DNA of 64,000 nt from assembly GCF_001584165.1 (NCBI RefSeq), contig NZ_CP013233.1, positions 3,976,620 through 4,040,619 on the forward strand, read 5' to 3'. The notes below the pieces were generated by a model, which saw nothing but the letters and a program-made list of their open reading frames with translations, had not been told where the DNA came from and made no database searches. Source of the stretch: Collimonas arenae. Its GTDB lineage: Bacteria; Pseudomonadota; Gammaproteobacteria; Burkholderiales; Burkholderiaceae_D. How positions within the stretch are numbered: position 1 is the first letter of the stretch; each line of letters begins with the position of its first letter. The position numbers were made by a program, and so were the translations under genes. Below, piece by piece: positions 51,859 to 60,853 of this stretch.

Positions 51859-53124
51859 ATGACCATCCAGCAATACATGACCGAAGTCGGACAACGCGCC
51901 CGCGCCGCATCGCGCGCCATGGCACGCGCCGACACCGCCGCCAAGAACCGCGCGCTGGCGTTGATCGCCGCCGCCATCCGCCGCGATGCCGCGCTGTTAC
52001 GCAGCGCCAACCAGCTCGACCTCGACGCGGCGCGCGCCAACGGTCTGGCGCCGGCCATGCTTGATCGCCTGACGCTATCGGACAAGGCGATCGACACCAT
52101 GGTCGCCGGGCTGGAGCAAATCGTTGCCCTGCCCGATCCGATCGGTGAAATCTCGAACATGAAATACCGCCCCACCGGCATCCAGGTCGGCCAGATGCGA
52201 GTGCCGCTCGGCGTCATCGGCATCATCTACGAAGCCCGGCCGAACGTCACCGTGGATGCCGCCGGCCTGTGCATCAAGAGCGGCAATGCAACCATCCTGC
52301 GCGGCGGTTCGGAAGCCCACCATTGCAACCAGGCGCTGGCTAAATTGGTCAAGGAAGGTCTAACCGGCGCCGGCTTGCCGGAAGATGCGGTGCAGGTGGT
52401 CGACACCACCGACCGCGCTGCGGTAGGCGCCCTGATCACCATGCCGCAATATGTCGACGTGATCGTGCCGCGCGGCGGCAAGGGCCTGATCGAACGCCTG
52501 ATCAAGGAAGCCACCGTGCCAATGATCAAGCATCTGGACGGCATTTGCCACGTCTACATCGACGACCAGGCAGACCTCGACAAGGCGCTGCCGATCGCCT
52601 TCAACGCAAAATGCCACCGCTACGGCACCTGCAACACCATGGAGACCCTGCTGGTGGCGCGCGCCATCGCGCCCCGGGTTTTGCCGGCGCTGGCGCAGCT
52701 GTACCGCGCCAAGGAAGTAGAGCTGCGCGCCGACGACGAAGCGCGTGCCCTGCTGCAAGGCTATCCTCACCTGAGCGCGGCCACCGAAGAGGACTGGAGC
52801 ACCGAATACCTGGCCGCGATCCTGGCAGTCAAAATCGTCGCCGATGTTGATGAGGCGATTACGCACATCAACACCTATTCGTCGCAGCATACCGACAGCA
52901 TCGTTACCGAAAACTACTCGCGGGCAATGCGCTTCCTGCGCGAAGTGGATTCGGCTTCAGTCATGATCAATGCGTCAACGCGCTTTGCGGACGGCTTCGA
53001 ATTCGGCCTGGGCGCCGAGATCGGCATTTCCAACGACAAGCTGCATGCACGCGGACCAGTTGGCCTGGAAGGCCTGACCTCGCTGAAGTATGTGGTGTTT
53101 GGACAAGGACAGGTACGCGAATGA
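51859..53124 (+). CDS. proA: Glutamate-5-semialdehyde dehydrogenase (gamma-glutamyl phosphate reductase)
   Basis: Second step of proline synthesis: NADPH-dependent reduction of gamma-glutamyl phosphate. The 421-residue sequence contains [37 protein letters not shown] and the catalytic Cys in [47 protein letters not shown] lies near the C terminus. It is 109 bp after holA, whose promoter gap has a duplicated agagatNNatagacag motif. proB is not in the window. Confidence 0.95.
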   Translation: MTIQQYMTEVGQRARAASRAMARADTAAKNRALALIAAAIRRDAALLRSANQLDLDAARANGLAPAMLDRLTLSDKAIDTMVAGLEQIVALPDPIGEISNMKYRPTGIQVGQMRVPLGVIGIIYEARPNVTVDAAGLCIKSGNATILRGGSEAHHCNQALAKLVKEGLTGAGLPEDAVQVVDTTDRAAVGALITMPQYVDVIVPRGGKGLIERLIKEATVPMIKHLDGICHVYIDDQADLDKALPIAFNAKCHRYGTCNTMETLLVARAIAPRVLPALAQLYRAKEVELRADDEARALLQGYPHLSAATEEDWSTEYLAAILAVKIVADVDEAITHINTYSSQHTDSIVTENYSRAMRFLREVDSASVMINASTRFADGFEFGLGAEIGISNDKLHARGPVGLEGLTSLKYVVFGQGQVRE

Positions 53125-53343
53125 TTCCGTCGCGGCATGCTTCCTTATTAAGTAGGCAGCATATGTCGGCGGCATTGAGAAACCATTAAACCGATATATT
53201 GAGTCGGGCTACAGCAGTTTCGCGCCATCGAAACCGACACTGCTGCCCCGTTCAAGCTATTGGTCCGGCGCACAAGGACCCGGACTGCCTGACGTCATCA
53301 GCAAACGCATCGCCCTTCCCGCAATAATCAAAAAGGAAACTTC

Positions 53344-53766
53344 ATGCTCTGGATCAAATCGCTACATATCGTCTTCATCGCCTCCTGGTTTGCCGGCTTG
53401 TTCTATCTGCCCCGCATCCTGGTCAACCTGGCGCAGGAAACTGAAACCGTGGCGACCCAGCGCCTGTTGCTGATGGCCCGCAAGCTGTATCGCTTCATGT
53501 CGCTACTATCGATTCCGGCCATACTGTTCGGCGCCTGGCTATGGCTTGGTTACGGCATCGGCAAGGGGCCGGGCAACGGCTGGATGCACGTCAAGCTGTT
53601 GCTGGTGATTTTTGTCATTGGCTACCACCATGCCTGCGGCAGCTTGCTGAAGAAATTTGAAAACGGCGTTAACACACGCAGCCACACCTGGTTCCGCTGG
53701 TTCAACGAAGTACCGGTGATCCTGTTGCTGGCAATCGTGATCCTGGTTGTGGTCAAACCGTTCTAA
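53344..53766 (+). CDS. hemJ: HemJ-like protoporphyrinogen oxidase (UPF0093)
   Basis: A 140-residue membrane protein. MLWIKSLHIVFIASWFAGLFYLPRI holds the conserved His near the N terminus, GWMHVKLLLVIFVIGYHHACG the conserved Lys, and FRWFNEVPVILLLAIVILVVVKPF is the C-terminal signature of HemJ. It has four predicted helices. HemJ oxidises protoporphyrinogen IX in bacteria without HemG or HemY, supplying the ferrochelatase at 37.3 kb. I did not see hemG or hemY here, so use of HemJ is likely but not proven. It is sometimes annotated as CopD-like. Confidence 0.82.
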   Translation: MLWIKSLHIVFIASWFAGLFYLPRILVNLAQETETVATQRLLLMARKLYRFMSLLSIPAILFGAWLWLGYGIGKGPGNGWMHVKLLLVIFVIGYHHACGSLLKKFENGVNTRSHTWFRWFNEVPVILLLAIVILVVVKPF

Positions 53767-53785
53767 CCCTGTCCAAGGACTCGCC

Positions 53786-54388
53786 ATGAGCAAGCTTTGT
53801 GAATATTATTTTGCGCCGCATTCGCCGTTCGCCTACCTGGGCCATGCACGCTTGCTGGAGCTGGCCAAGCAACATAACGTCAAGATCGCGCTGAAGCCGT
53901 GCGACCTGTCGAAAGTTTTCAGCATCTCCGGCGGTCTGCCGCTGGCCAAGCGCTCACCGCAGCGCCAGGCCTATCGACTGGCGGAACTACGACGCTGGAG
54001 CGAATACCTGCAAGTGCCACTGAACCTGCAACCGACTTTCTTCCCGGTGCAAAGCGACGATGCCGCAAAGCTGATCATTGCGACGCAACTGGCGCACGGT
54101 ACCGAAGCCGCGCTAGCGCTAACCAGCGCTATAATGCGCGCAGTCTGGGCCGAACAACGCAATATCGCCGACGGCGCTACCCTGATCGCGATTGCCACCG
54201 ACCTCGGCCATGACGGCAAGACCCTGCTGAAATCGGCCGAAACCGCCAGCATCCAGAATGAATTCGACCGGTTTACCGAAGAGGCGATTTCCGCCAATGT
54301 ATTTGGCGCCCCCTGGTATGTGGTCGACGGCGAAGGATTCTGGGGCCAGGACCGGCTGGATTTTGTGGAGCGCGCCTTCGCCAGATAA
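53786..54388 (+). CDS. DsbA-family isomerase (2-hydroxychromene-2-carboxylate isomerase-like)
   Basis: A 200-residue thioredoxin-fold protein. The start YYFAPHSPFAYLGHARLLELAKQ is typical of HCCA isomerases and kappa-class GSTs (Ser near the N terminus as the active residue). EAISANVFGAPWYVVDGEGFWGQDRLDFVE is the C-terminal block with the cis-Pro. The first Met that fits is 53786; the frame from 53747 overlaps hemJ. No aromatic-degradation genes are adjacent, so the true substrate is unknown. Confidence 0.85.
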   Translation: MSKLCEYYFAPHSPFAYLGHARLLELAKQHNVKIALKPCDLSKVFSISGGLPLAKRSPQRQAYRLAELRRWSEYLQVPLNLQPTFFPVQSDDAAKLIIATQLAHGTEAALALTSAIMRAVWAEQRNIADGATLIAIATDLGHDGKTLLKSAETASIQNEFDRFTEEAISANVFGAPWYVVDGEGFWGQDRLDFVERAFAR

Positions 54389-54410
54389 ATTGTTTTTTAT
54401 TAGTAATAAA

Positions 54411-54540
54411 GGGCCTCGAAAAACCGTAGCCTCAGCTACGCTGACATGGTCCAAGATCGGCAGGAGAAGCGCAGCCGTACGAAAGTACGGTGAGCATCGC
54501 AGTGCCGAGATTGAACCGCGCAGTAGGTTTATCGAGGTCC
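54411..54540. repeat. Structured inverted-repeat element, possible MITE or RNA
   Basis: A 130-bp unit in the 180-bp gap between the DsbA-family isomerase and rlmL. The outer ends gggcctcgaaaaacc (54411-54425) and ggtttatcgaggtcc (54526-54540) pair with 13 of 15 matches. Inside, gtagcctcagctac (54426-54439) is a hairpin, and ccgtac-gaaa-gtacgg (54475-54490) is a perfect 6-bp stem with a GAAA (GNRA) tetraloop. It is flanked by aagatcggca and tgccgagatt, which pair at 8 of 10. No ORF. No second copy is in the window. The multi-branch fold suggests a mobile repeat or a structured RNA. Confidence 0.65.
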
Positions 54541-54568
54541 GATCGTCAACGGATAAAGGGTATCCCTC

Positions 54569-55804
54569 ATGTCACACCAAGCTACAGATAAACACTCCTA
54601 TTTTTGCCCCTGCCCACGCGGCCTGGAGGGCGCTCTGGCAGAAGAGCTGAATGAAATTGCGCAGTTCAGCGCCCCTGCCGTGACGCTCAAGGTCCATACC
54701 CAGGTTCCAGGCGGCGTCCATTGTTCCGGCTTGCTGAGCGATGCCTGGCGCATCAACCTGCATTCGCGCATCGCCAGCCGGGTGCTGCTGCGCCTGACGC
54801 ATGGCGCATACAAGACCGAAAACGATATCTACGACATGACGCTCGAACAGGAATGGGAAAGCTGGTTTCCGGTCAGCCACACCATTCGCGTCGACGTCAC
54901 TGCAGTGAAATCGCCGTTGCGCAGCCTGCAATTCACCACCTTGAAGATCAAGGACGGCATCTGCGACCGTTTCCGCGACTTGTACAACGAACGTCCTTCG
55001 GTCGATACCGGCACGCCGGACATGCGCATCGTCGGCTTTCTCGATGCCCATAATTTCACGCTCTATCTGGACACTTCGGGTGAAGCGCTGTTCAAGCGCG
55101 GCTGGCGCGCGGAAACCGGCGATGCGCCGTTGCGCGAGAACCTGGCTGCCGGCCTGTTGCGCACCACCGGCTGGAAACCAGGCACGGTACTGTTTGATCC
55201 GATGTGCGGGTCCGGCACGATCCTGGTCGAAGCGGCACAGATCCTGGCCGGTATCCCGGCCGGTGCCCGGCGTCACTTCGCCTTTGAAAAATTCAACGAT
55301 TTCGAAAGCGACAAATGGCTAGCGATCAAAGGTAGCTTCAAGCCTAATCCGTTGCCGACCACACCAACCATTTTCGGCAGCGACATCTCAGGCGACATGG
55401 TGCAAATTGCCATCAACAACCTGCGCAATGCCGGCATCTTGTTTGAAGTACCGATCAAACAGATCGAAGCGCAGGAAGTCAAACCGCCGAGCGATGCCGA
55501 AGGCGGCATCATGCTGACCAACCCGCCCTATGGCGAACGGATTGGCGTGCGCGGCGACAGCACCTTGAGCAGCGACGATTTGCTGACCGCGTTCTTTACT
55601 GCCTTTAGCACCACCCTGAAGCAGCGCTTTGCCGGCTGGAGCATCTTCCTGTTCTCGGCCGACCTCGGCTTGCCGAAGCTGCTGCGCCTGAAAGAAGCGC
55701 GCAAGACGCCTTTCTTCAACGGCGCACTGGAATGCCGCCTGTTCCGCTTCGACATGGTGGCCGGCTTCAACCGGCGCGAAGCGGCCAAACCAAAAACCGA
55801 ATAA
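54569..55804 (+). CDS. rlmL: 23S rRNA m2G2445 methyltransferase RlmL (no RlmK part)
   Basis: Methylates guanine 2445 of 23S rRNA. The 411-residue protein has a THUMP RNA-binding domain in its N-terminal half, then SAM-binding motif I DPMCGSGTILVEAAQ and motif IV TNPPYGERIGVRGD. The C-terminal RlmK domain of the enteric RlmKL fusion is absent, as is usual in betaproteobacteria. It begins 28 bp after the structured repeat element and is followed by a strong terminator. Confidence 0.92.
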   Translation: MSHQATDKHSYFCPCPRGLEGALAEELNEIAQFSAPAVTLKVHTQVPGGVHCSGLLSDAWRINLHSRIASRVLLRLTHGAYKTENDIYDMTLEQEWESWFPVSHTIRVDVTAVKSPLRSLQFTTLKIKDGICDRFRDLYNERPSVDTGTPDMRIVGFLDAHNFTLYLDTSGEALFKRGWRAETGDAPLRENLAAGLLRTTGWKPGTVLFDPMCGSGTILVEAAQILAGIPAGARRHFAFEKFNDFESDKWLAIKGSFKPNPLPTTPTIFGSDISGDMVQIAINNLRNAGILFEVPIKQIEAQEVKPPSDAEGGIMLTNPPYGERIGVRGDSTLSSDDLLTAFFTAFSTTLKQRFAGWSIFLFSADLGLPKLLRLKEARKTPFFNGALECRLFRFDMVAGFNRREAAKPKTE

Positions 55805-55835
55805 GCACGCCAACCGCTTTATAGCCTCTCCTAAT

Positions 55836-55868
55836 AAACAGGCGCAATCCAGTCGATTGCGCCTGTTT
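55836..55868 (+). terminator. Terminator after rlmL
   Basis: aaacaggcgcaatc (55836-55849) pairs perfectly with gattgcgcctgttt (55855-55868) around a 5-base loop; the hairpin starts 32 bases after the rlmL stop. The rest of the 338-bp gap to hemP holds only the promoter and the Fur-like box. Confidence 0.85.
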
Positions 55869-56106
55869 CATTTCTGCCAGCCGAATGCCGCAACACGGCC
55901 GCTACACCTTCCCTCCCATTGCTCGTTAGACACAACCAGCTTGAATATAGCCGTCGTATCTTGCGCATGCTGATTGTGCTTACAGAATTTACTGTCAAAT
56001 AAATAATAAAACAGATGAATATTATCTCTGGGGAAACCGCCTGCGGGCGGCACGCACCCCGAGCGTCAAAAGCGCTTGCATTCCCCGTTCAAGTGGAGAA
56101 TAATAC

Positions 56107-56127
56107 AAATACGAATTGTTCGCATTT
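56107..56127. promoter_or_regulatory. Fur-box-like palindrome upstream of hemP
   Basis: aaatacgaa-ttg-ttcgcattt is a 9-3-9 imperfect palindrome (8 of 9 pairs), 15 bp before the hemP ATG. It resembles the aaatgNgaatnattcNcattt boxes that Fur binds upstream of betaproteobacterial iron genes. Binding is an inference. Confidence 0.6.
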
Positions 56128-56142
56128 ACAGAAAGGACTATA

Positions 56143-56340
56143 ATGAGCCACTCGATACGACGCGAAACTCCAGTTGATAAAGACTCGGTGTCCAGCATCA
56201 CAAAGTCAGTTGCGTCAGCAGTCACGCGAATCAAGAGCCAGGATCTGTTCAAGCAAATGCGCGAACTGGAAATCGATCATGGCGGCAGAATTTACAAGCT
56301 CCGGTTGACCCAGTTGAACAAGCTGATCCTGACTGCCTGA
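56143..56340 (+). CDS. hemP: Hemin uptake protein HemP
   Basis: A 65-residue protein of the HemP/HmuP family. SQDLFKQMRELEIDHGGRIYKLRLTQLNKLILTA is the characteristic C-terminal block (LF, H-G, YkLRlTxxxKLILT). HmuP acts as an activator of haem uptake in Bradyrhizobium; the role in betaproteobacteria is less certain. I start at 56143, since AGAAAGGA lies just upstream; the open frame from 56116 would overlap the Fur-like box. Confidence 0.85.
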   Translation: MSHSIRRETPVDKDSVSSITKSVASAVTRIKSQDLFKQMRELEIDHGGRIYKLRLTQLNKLILTA

Positions 56341-56441
56341 GCGCATTGCAATAACAGGAAAAGCCGTTTTTAAAAGCCATTACTTGTGAAGCCCGCCTGT
56401 CGCAACTGCCAGCCAGCGAGATACTGATAGAGGAGTACTGA

Positions 56442-56762
56442 ATGGTCTCTGAGAAAATCAATCCGGCTTTCGTGGAGCCAAACGGCGCACCAGCACAGCC
56501 GGAGTTGCTGGTTTCAGCGGTGCTGCACCTGATGTCGCATTACACCGCACACAGCCAGGAAAGCAGCGGCTGCGTCAAGCTGGCATCTGTAATCGAGCGG
56601 CATTTGAAAGCATTGGCCGACTTGCCGAATCTGGCGCCTGTGCTGCGCGCAACCTGCCAGCAATTGTCGGAGCAATGGGGCAGCGTCGTCGAAAACACGA
56701 TGCCGCGCCCCCAGAAATACACGTTGCTAGGCAGATTCAGCGCCGGCAACAGAGTTTGCTAA
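56442..56762 (+). CDS. Conserved-looking protein of unknown function between hemP and bfd
   Basis: A 106-residue protein with a good ribosome site (GAGGAG). It appears soluble and helical (QPELLVSAVLHLMSHYTAHS; GCVKLASVIERHLKALADLPN; LRATCQQLSEQW). Three Cys (residues about 46, 73 and the terminal residue) and an His-rich first helix are visible, but no metal motif is clear. It is flanked by iron genes, so a role in iron or haem handling is possible. I recognise no family. Confidence 0.75.
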   Translation: MVSEKINPAFVEPNGAPAQPELLVSAVLHLMSHYTAHSQESSGCVKLASVIERHLKALADLPNLAPVLRATCQQLSEQWGSVVENTMPRPQKYTLLGRFSAGNRVC

Positions 56763-56855
56763 AGCCATATCGATAAACCAACCGGCCGCAATCGCATTTT
56801 TTTCGGCCTGCTTTTATTTTTAATCTGCCTTCCAACTATGGCAGTAGGATACAAA

Positions 56856-57086
56856 ATGATTGTTTGTGTTTGCAATAACGTCTCTGATCGAAAAATCCGG
56901 CAGGCCGTCGATTCGGGCATGACTTCGATGTCTGAACTGCGTGAGAACCTGGGTATCGCAACCTGCTGCGGGAAATGCCATACCTGTGCAAAAAGCCTCT
57001 TGCGTGAATGCCTGGATAACCGCGCCCCGGCAGCCCTTCGACATGTTCAGGCACTGGTGTTCCAGCCAAACGTACAAGCCGCGTAA
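56856..57086 (+). CDS. bfd: Bacterioferritin-associated ferredoxin Bfd
   Basis: A 76-residue [2Fe-2S] protein. MIVCVCNNVSDRKIRQAVDSG gives the CxC pair and GIATCCGKCHTCAKSLL the second CxxC pair of the BFD-like domain. Bfd reduces bacterioferritin to release iron; bfr lies in the same locus. I start at the second Met (56856), since the first part of the open frame is not Bfd-like. tonB follows after 21 bp. Confidence 0.9.
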   Translation: MIVCVCNNVSDRKIRQAVDSGMTSMSELRENLGIATCCGKCHTCAKSLLRECLDNRAPAALRHVQALVFQPNVQAA

Positions 57087-57107
57087 CCGGGCGAAGTCCG
57101 CATAATC

Positions 57108-57805
57108 ATGTCGTCAGCAACAATCCGTCCACCCGCGCGTCCGCCTACGCTTACGTGGAAAAAAGTCAAACGTATCGGCCCGCTGGGCACGATCCTGCTG
57201 TTGCATGTTGCCTTTTTCTGGGCGCTGGAAAACGGTTTGATTCATCAAGCTGCCCAAGCACTGCCGAAAGAAATCATCGCCAGTTTCATCACGCCTGAGA
57301 AAGCGCCCGAACCGACACCGCCGAAGCCACAACCGGCACCACCCAAAACTGTCGCAGTGGTGAAGAAAAGCATTACACCGCCGCGCCCTACCCCGGTCGT
57401 CAACAATACCCCGTCAGAAACTGCCATTTCGGTGCCGACGCCGCCACCGCAACCTCCGCAACGCGAAGAGCCGGTCGCTGTCGCAGCGCCGCCCCGGCAC
57501 CGGTTGCCGCTCCGGCGCAGCCGCGCACCATCACCTCCGGCGTCGAGTACATCCAGCCGCCTGATGTGAAATATCCAGCGGTCTCCAAACGCATGGGTGA
57601 GGAAGGCAAATCGGTGATCCGCGTCTTGATCAATGATAAAGGCCGCGCCGAACGTGTCGAAATACAGAAGTCATCCGGCTCCAGCCGTCTCGACGAGGCG
57701 GCGAAGCAGGCAGTGATGCGCGCTTTGTTCAAGCCATATACGGAAGACGGCAAGGCAATGCCGGTATTTGCCATCGTGCCGATCAATTTCCAGTTGTCCA
57801 GTTAA
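57108..57805 (+). CDS. tonB: Energy transducer TonB (apparent frameshift)
   Basis: Couples the inner-membrane proton gradient to outer-membrane siderophore and haem receptors. One N-terminal helix (LGTILLLHVAFFWALENGL), then a Pro-rich region (PEPTPPKPQPAPPKTVAVVKK) that spans the periplasm. The TonB C-terminal domain, KYPAVSKRMGEEGKSVIRVLINDKGR, is in another frame. Restoring one C in the CCCC at 57492-57495 gives about 232 residues. The gene is next to its own exbB and exbD, and near fur-controlled hemP. Confidence 0.9.
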
Positions 57806-57885
57806 TTACAGTCCAGTCATGGCGTTTTTTGGCGCATCGCGCCAATTCAGGCGCAATCAATTCAAAGATACAAGGGGAGTTCATC

Positions 57886-58626
57886 ATGGAAGCAAGTCCA
57901 TACGGGTTAGAAGCGCTCTGGGGTCAGGGCGACTTTGTCATCAAGAGCGTCGCCGTCCTGCTGGTCGCGATGTCGATTGCATCTTGGTACGTCATCCTGA
58001 CTAAGGCGTTACAGATTCTGCGTTTCCAGCGTGCCGCGCATGCCGCCGGTCATCAGTTCTGGGATACCACCAGCCTCCCTGAGGGAATCGCCACACTTGG
58101 CACCGAGAATCCGTTCGCCGAGGTAGCGCAAGCCGGCGTGTCCTCAATGCGCCACCACGCTGCCCATAAAGGCCACCTGCACGACCAGTTGTCGGTCAGC
58201 GACTGGGTCACGCTGTCGCTGCGCCAGGCTATCGATGAGGTTTCCGGCAAATTGCAGGCCGGCATGGCGGTACTGGCTTCGGTTGGCTCTACAGCGCCGT
58301 TTGTCGGCTTGTTTGGCACTGTCTGGGGCATTTACCATGCGCTGGTGTCGATCGGCACCTCCGGCCAGGCCAGCATCGACAAGGTCGCCGGCCCGGTAGG
58401 CGAAGCGCTGATCATGACTGCGCTGGGCCTGGCAGTCGCGATTCCGGCCACCTTCGGTTACAACGCGCTGGTGCGCGGCAACAAGACCATCATCGCCAAA
58501 CTGAACAAGTTTGGCTTCGACCTGCACGCCCTGTTCGTCACGGGATCCCGTTCGAGCAATAACGAACCCGACCAAGCGAACGGTTCGGGCAATGGCGCCA
58601 AACTGGTCGCCGTGAAAGGTGCATGA
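57886..58626 (+). CDS. exbB: Biopolymer transport protein ExbB (pair 2)
   Basis: Proton-channel partner of TonB, 246 residues. Three helices (SVAVLLVAMSIASWYVILT; SVGSTAPFVGLFGTVWGIYHAL; EALIMTALGLAVAIPATFGYN) and the ExbB/TolQ signature in the second. GGGGAG ribosome site at the 57886 ATG; the open frame from 57829 begins in the leader. The tail is Gly/Ser/Asn-rich. exbD overlaps its stop by 4 bases. Confidence 0.93.
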   Translation: MEASPYGLEALWGQGDFVIKSVAVLLVAMSIASWYVILTKALQILRFQRAAHAAGHQFWDTTSLPEGIATLGTENPFAEVAQAGVSSMRHHAAHKGHLHDQLSVSDWVTLSLRQAIDEVSGKLQAGMAVLASVGSTAPFVGLFGTVWGIYHALVSIGTSGQASIDKVAGPVGEALIMTALGLAVAIPATFGYNALVRGNKTIIAKLNKFGFDLHALFVTGSRSSNNEPDQANGSGNGAKLVAVKGA

Positions 58627-59042
58627 TGGGAATGGGCTCACTGTCCGATTCGGACGACGATTTCAATCCAGAAATCAACACCACGCCGCTGGTCGATGTG
58701 ATGCTGGTACTGCTGATCATCTTCATCATGACCATTCCGGTCATGAACCACGCGGTCAAGATAGATCTGCCGCGCGCCAGTAATCAGCCAGACCAGACCA
58801 AGCCGGAAAACATCAACCTGGCGATCGATGCCGACGGCAAAGTATTCTGGAACGAAGAGCCGGTTGACCATAATGAACTGGCCTTACGCATCGCGACAGC
58901 GGCGCAAAAACAGCCGCAACCAGAGTTGCATCTGCGCGCCGCCCGCACCGTGCAGTATGAAAAAGTGGCGCAGGTGATGGCCGCTGCGCAATCCGGCGGT
59001 CTCGGCAAGATCGGTTTCGTGACGGAGCCGGATACAAAATAG
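58623..59042 (+). CDS. exbD: Biopolymer transport protein ExbD (pair 2)
   Basis: A 139-residue ExbD: one helix (INTTPLVDVMLVLLIIFIMTIPV) with the catalytic Asp in PLVDVMLVLL, then a periplasmic domain (PENINLAIDADGKVFWNEEPVD) that ends GKIGFVTEPDTK. It overlaps exbB by 4 bases (ATGA at 58623-58626) and completes the tonB-exbB-exbD unit. A weak hairpin (agagccc 59140-59146 with gggctct 59165-59171) follows and may end the transcript. Confidence 0.92.
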   Translation: MMGMGSLSDSDDDFNPEINTTPLVDVMLVLLIIFIMTIPVMNHAVKIDLPRASNQPDQTKPENINLAIDADGKVFWNEEPVDHNELALRIATAAQKQPQPELHLRAARTVQYEKVAQVMAAAQSGGLGKIGFVTEPDTK

Positions 59043-59225
59043 GGCCTAGTTCAAATCGATATGGCGCCAAATATTTATCGATCACTTGTAAATTTCTATA
59101 GCTGACCACTATCGGCAATTTGCAACGGCTACAACACAAAGAGCCCACCCATCCGACGATGCGCGGGCTCTGTTTGCATGTGGGCATGACTACTCGCCCC
59201 CTCAGCGGACTGGTGCACAAATCAC

Positions 59226-59244
59226 AATGAAAATGATTCGCGCT
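59226..59244. promoter_or_regulatory. Possible Fur-box-like site upstream of bfr
   Basis: aatgaaaatgattcgcgct matches one half and the centre of the betaproteobacterial Fur consensus aatgagaatgattctcatt, but the right arm is diverged. It lies about 150 bp before bfr in a 354-bp gap that holds no convincing gene. Low confidence. Confidence 0.35.
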
Positions 59245-59396
59245 ATCTGAAGATGAAAAAGCACGGGGCATGCGCTATCATGGCTGCGATTTCGGTTGCA
59301 GCACACCGATCGCGCGAGGATACGGCATGAAAACCGCCAGTAGCACCCGGCGTACAGCCCTCCTCGTCCCGCTCCCCCTATCATCAAGAGGTTCCC

Positions 59397-59867
59397 ATGC
59401 AAGGCGAAAAACAAATCATCACGCTGCTCAATGCACAACTGACCAACGAACTGACTGCCATCAATCAGTATTTCCTGCATGCGCGCATGTATAAGCATTG
59501 GGGCCTGGAAAAGCTCGGCAAGAAAGAGTACGAAGAGTCGATCGGCGAGATGAAGCATGCCGACAAGCTGATCGATCGTATCCTGATGCTGAACGGTTTG
59601 CCGAACCTGCAGGCATTGCACAAGCTGATGATCGGCGAATCGACGCCGGAAATGCTGGAATGCGATTTGAAACTGGAGCAAGGCGCGCAAAAAACCGTCA
59701 AGGAAGGCATTGCGGCTTGCGAGAAGGCTGGCGATTACGTCTCGCGTGAACTGTTCCGCGAAATCCTGGAAGATACCGAAGAGCATATCGACTGGCTGGA
59801 AACCCAGATCGACCTGATCGACAAGGTCGGCCTGCAGAACTATCTGCAAAGCCAGATGGACGCCTGA
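59397..59867 (+). CDS. bfr: Bacterioferritin
   Basis: Haem-containing iron-storage protein forming a 24-mer shell. A 156-residue four-helix ferritin. Ferroxidase ligands Glu18 (TNELTAINQ), Glu51 and His54 (GEMKHADK) are present, and Met52 between them is the haem ligand that separates Bfr from plain ferritins. [14 protein letters not shown] holds the remaining metal ligands. Bfd, encoded upstream, is its electron donor. A strong terminator follows. Confidence 0.95.
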   Translation: MQGEKQIITLLNAQLTNELTAINQYFLHARMYKHWGLEKLGKKEYEESIGEMKHADKLIDRILMLNGLPNLQALHKLMIGESTPEMLECDLKLEQGAQKTVKEGIAACEKAGDYVSRELFREILEDTEEHIDWLETQIDLIDKVGLQNYLQSQMDA

Positions 59868-59932
59868 GCCGGCGTCTTTCAGCGCACCCAACCTCTAGGC
59901 GCCCGGCGCCACAGCAGGAAAGCCTGGCCAAG

Positions 59933-59965
59933 CGACTTCCGATATCTTTATCGGAAGTCGTTTTT
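59933..59965 (+). terminator. Terminator after bfr
   Basis: cgacttccgata (59933-59944) and tatcggaagtcg (59949-59960) form a perfect 12-bp stem with a 4-base loop, followed by five T (59961-59965). It lies between the convergent bfr and DUF167 genes. Confidence 0.9.
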
Positions 59966-59978
59966 ACTTTAAGCGAAG

Positions 59979-60314
59979 CTATTGCGCATCTACCAGTAAC
60001 GCACGCATGACGCTCTCGACTGTCAATCCGGCACCGAGCACTTCCACCATTTTCCGTTTGCTGGTGAGGCCGTGGCTGATGTTGATCCTGCTACGCGGCA
60101 CATCGAGCAACTCCGCCAGGAAACGCACCAGCGCCTCGTTCGCCTTGCCTTCAATAGGCTGCGCCTGCAAGCGCAGTTTAAGTACGTCTTCCAGCGGACC
60201 GATTACCTGGCTCTTCTTGGCATTGGGCGTCACCTGCAACACCAGCCGGACGCCACCGGCAATCTCACTGCACCAGGAACCGCCAGACGCGGCAGCGGGT
60301 GCATTGCGGCTCAT
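59979..60314 (-). CDS. DUF167 (YggU-like) protein
   Basis: A 111-residue protein. The core reads LVLQVTPNAKKSQVIG, LKLRLQAQPIEGKANEALVRFLAELL and INISHGLTSKRKMVEV, which is the DUF167 fold. Start at 60314 (MSRNAPAAASGG) overlaps the YggT stop by 4 bases, so both are one operon; the longer frame (60542) reads back into yggT. YggT and YggU are adjacent in many bacteria. Function unknown. Confidence 0.9.
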   Translation of the reverse strand: MSRNAPAAASGGSWCSEIAGGVRLVLQVTPNAKKSQVIGPLEDVLKLRLQAQPIEGKANEALVRFLAELLDVPRSRINISHGLTSKRKMVEVLGAGLTVESVMRALLVDAQ

Positions 60315-60853
60315 GCCAGCGACATGATCAGATAAATCACCAGTTGATGCACTACCCGCAGCAGTATCAAGGCCGCCAGAGGCGACAGGTCGACATTGCC
60401 GATCAACGGAATGATCCGGCGCAAAGGACGCAGCAGCGGCTCGTTCAACGCTCGTACGAAGGGCGCCAAAGGTGCATGCGGATTCACCCAGCTGAAGATC
60501 GCCTCGATAATCAGCAATGCGATCAAGCCATAGAACACCCATTGAAAAAACAGCAGCGCCGACAAGCTGAAAATCAATGACGCATTCAGCGCGGACCTGA
60601 CGCCCAGTTCAAGCAGGATACAGATCACCGCGACCAAGATTGCGCCAATCAGACTAGCCCAATCGTAGCCGCCGAGCCCCGGCAGCAGCTTGCGCATTGG
60701 GCGCACCGCCCAGTCGGACAGGGTAAAGATGAATTGCGCCAGTTGTTGCGGCGGACGTACCCGAACCGCCTGTATCCAGAACCGAAGCAGCAATACACCG
60801 CCCAGGACGCTAGCAATCGTTTCGATAATCAAGGTAAAAATATTCTGCAACAC
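60311..60853 (-). CDS. YggT family membrane protein
   Basis: A 180-residue membrane protein with two YggT repeats. Each has a helix, a conserved RP-P region and a further helix: TLSDWAVRPMRKLLPGLGGYD in the first half and ALNEPLLRPLRRIIPLIGNVDLSPL in the second. I place the start at GTG 60853 (MLQNIFTLIIETIASVLGG), with AAGGAAA upstream, not at 60907. It is upstream of DUF167 in the same operon. Function unknown; possible role in osmotic or membrane shape control. Confidence 0.88.
   Translation of the reverse strand: MLQNIFTLIIETIASVLGGVLLLRFWIQAVRVRPPQQLAQFIFTLSDWAVRPMRKLLPGLGGYDWASLIGAILVAVICILLELGVRSALNASLIFSLSALLFFQWVFYGLIALLIIEAIFSWVNPHAPLAPFVRALNEPLLRPLRRIIPLIGNVDLSPLAALILLRVVHQLVIYLIMSLA

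Noticed and set aside
56763..56855. Hairpin ggccg/cggcc before bfd as a strong terminator
   Set aside because: Only about 5 paired bases with a long loop; too weak to call.
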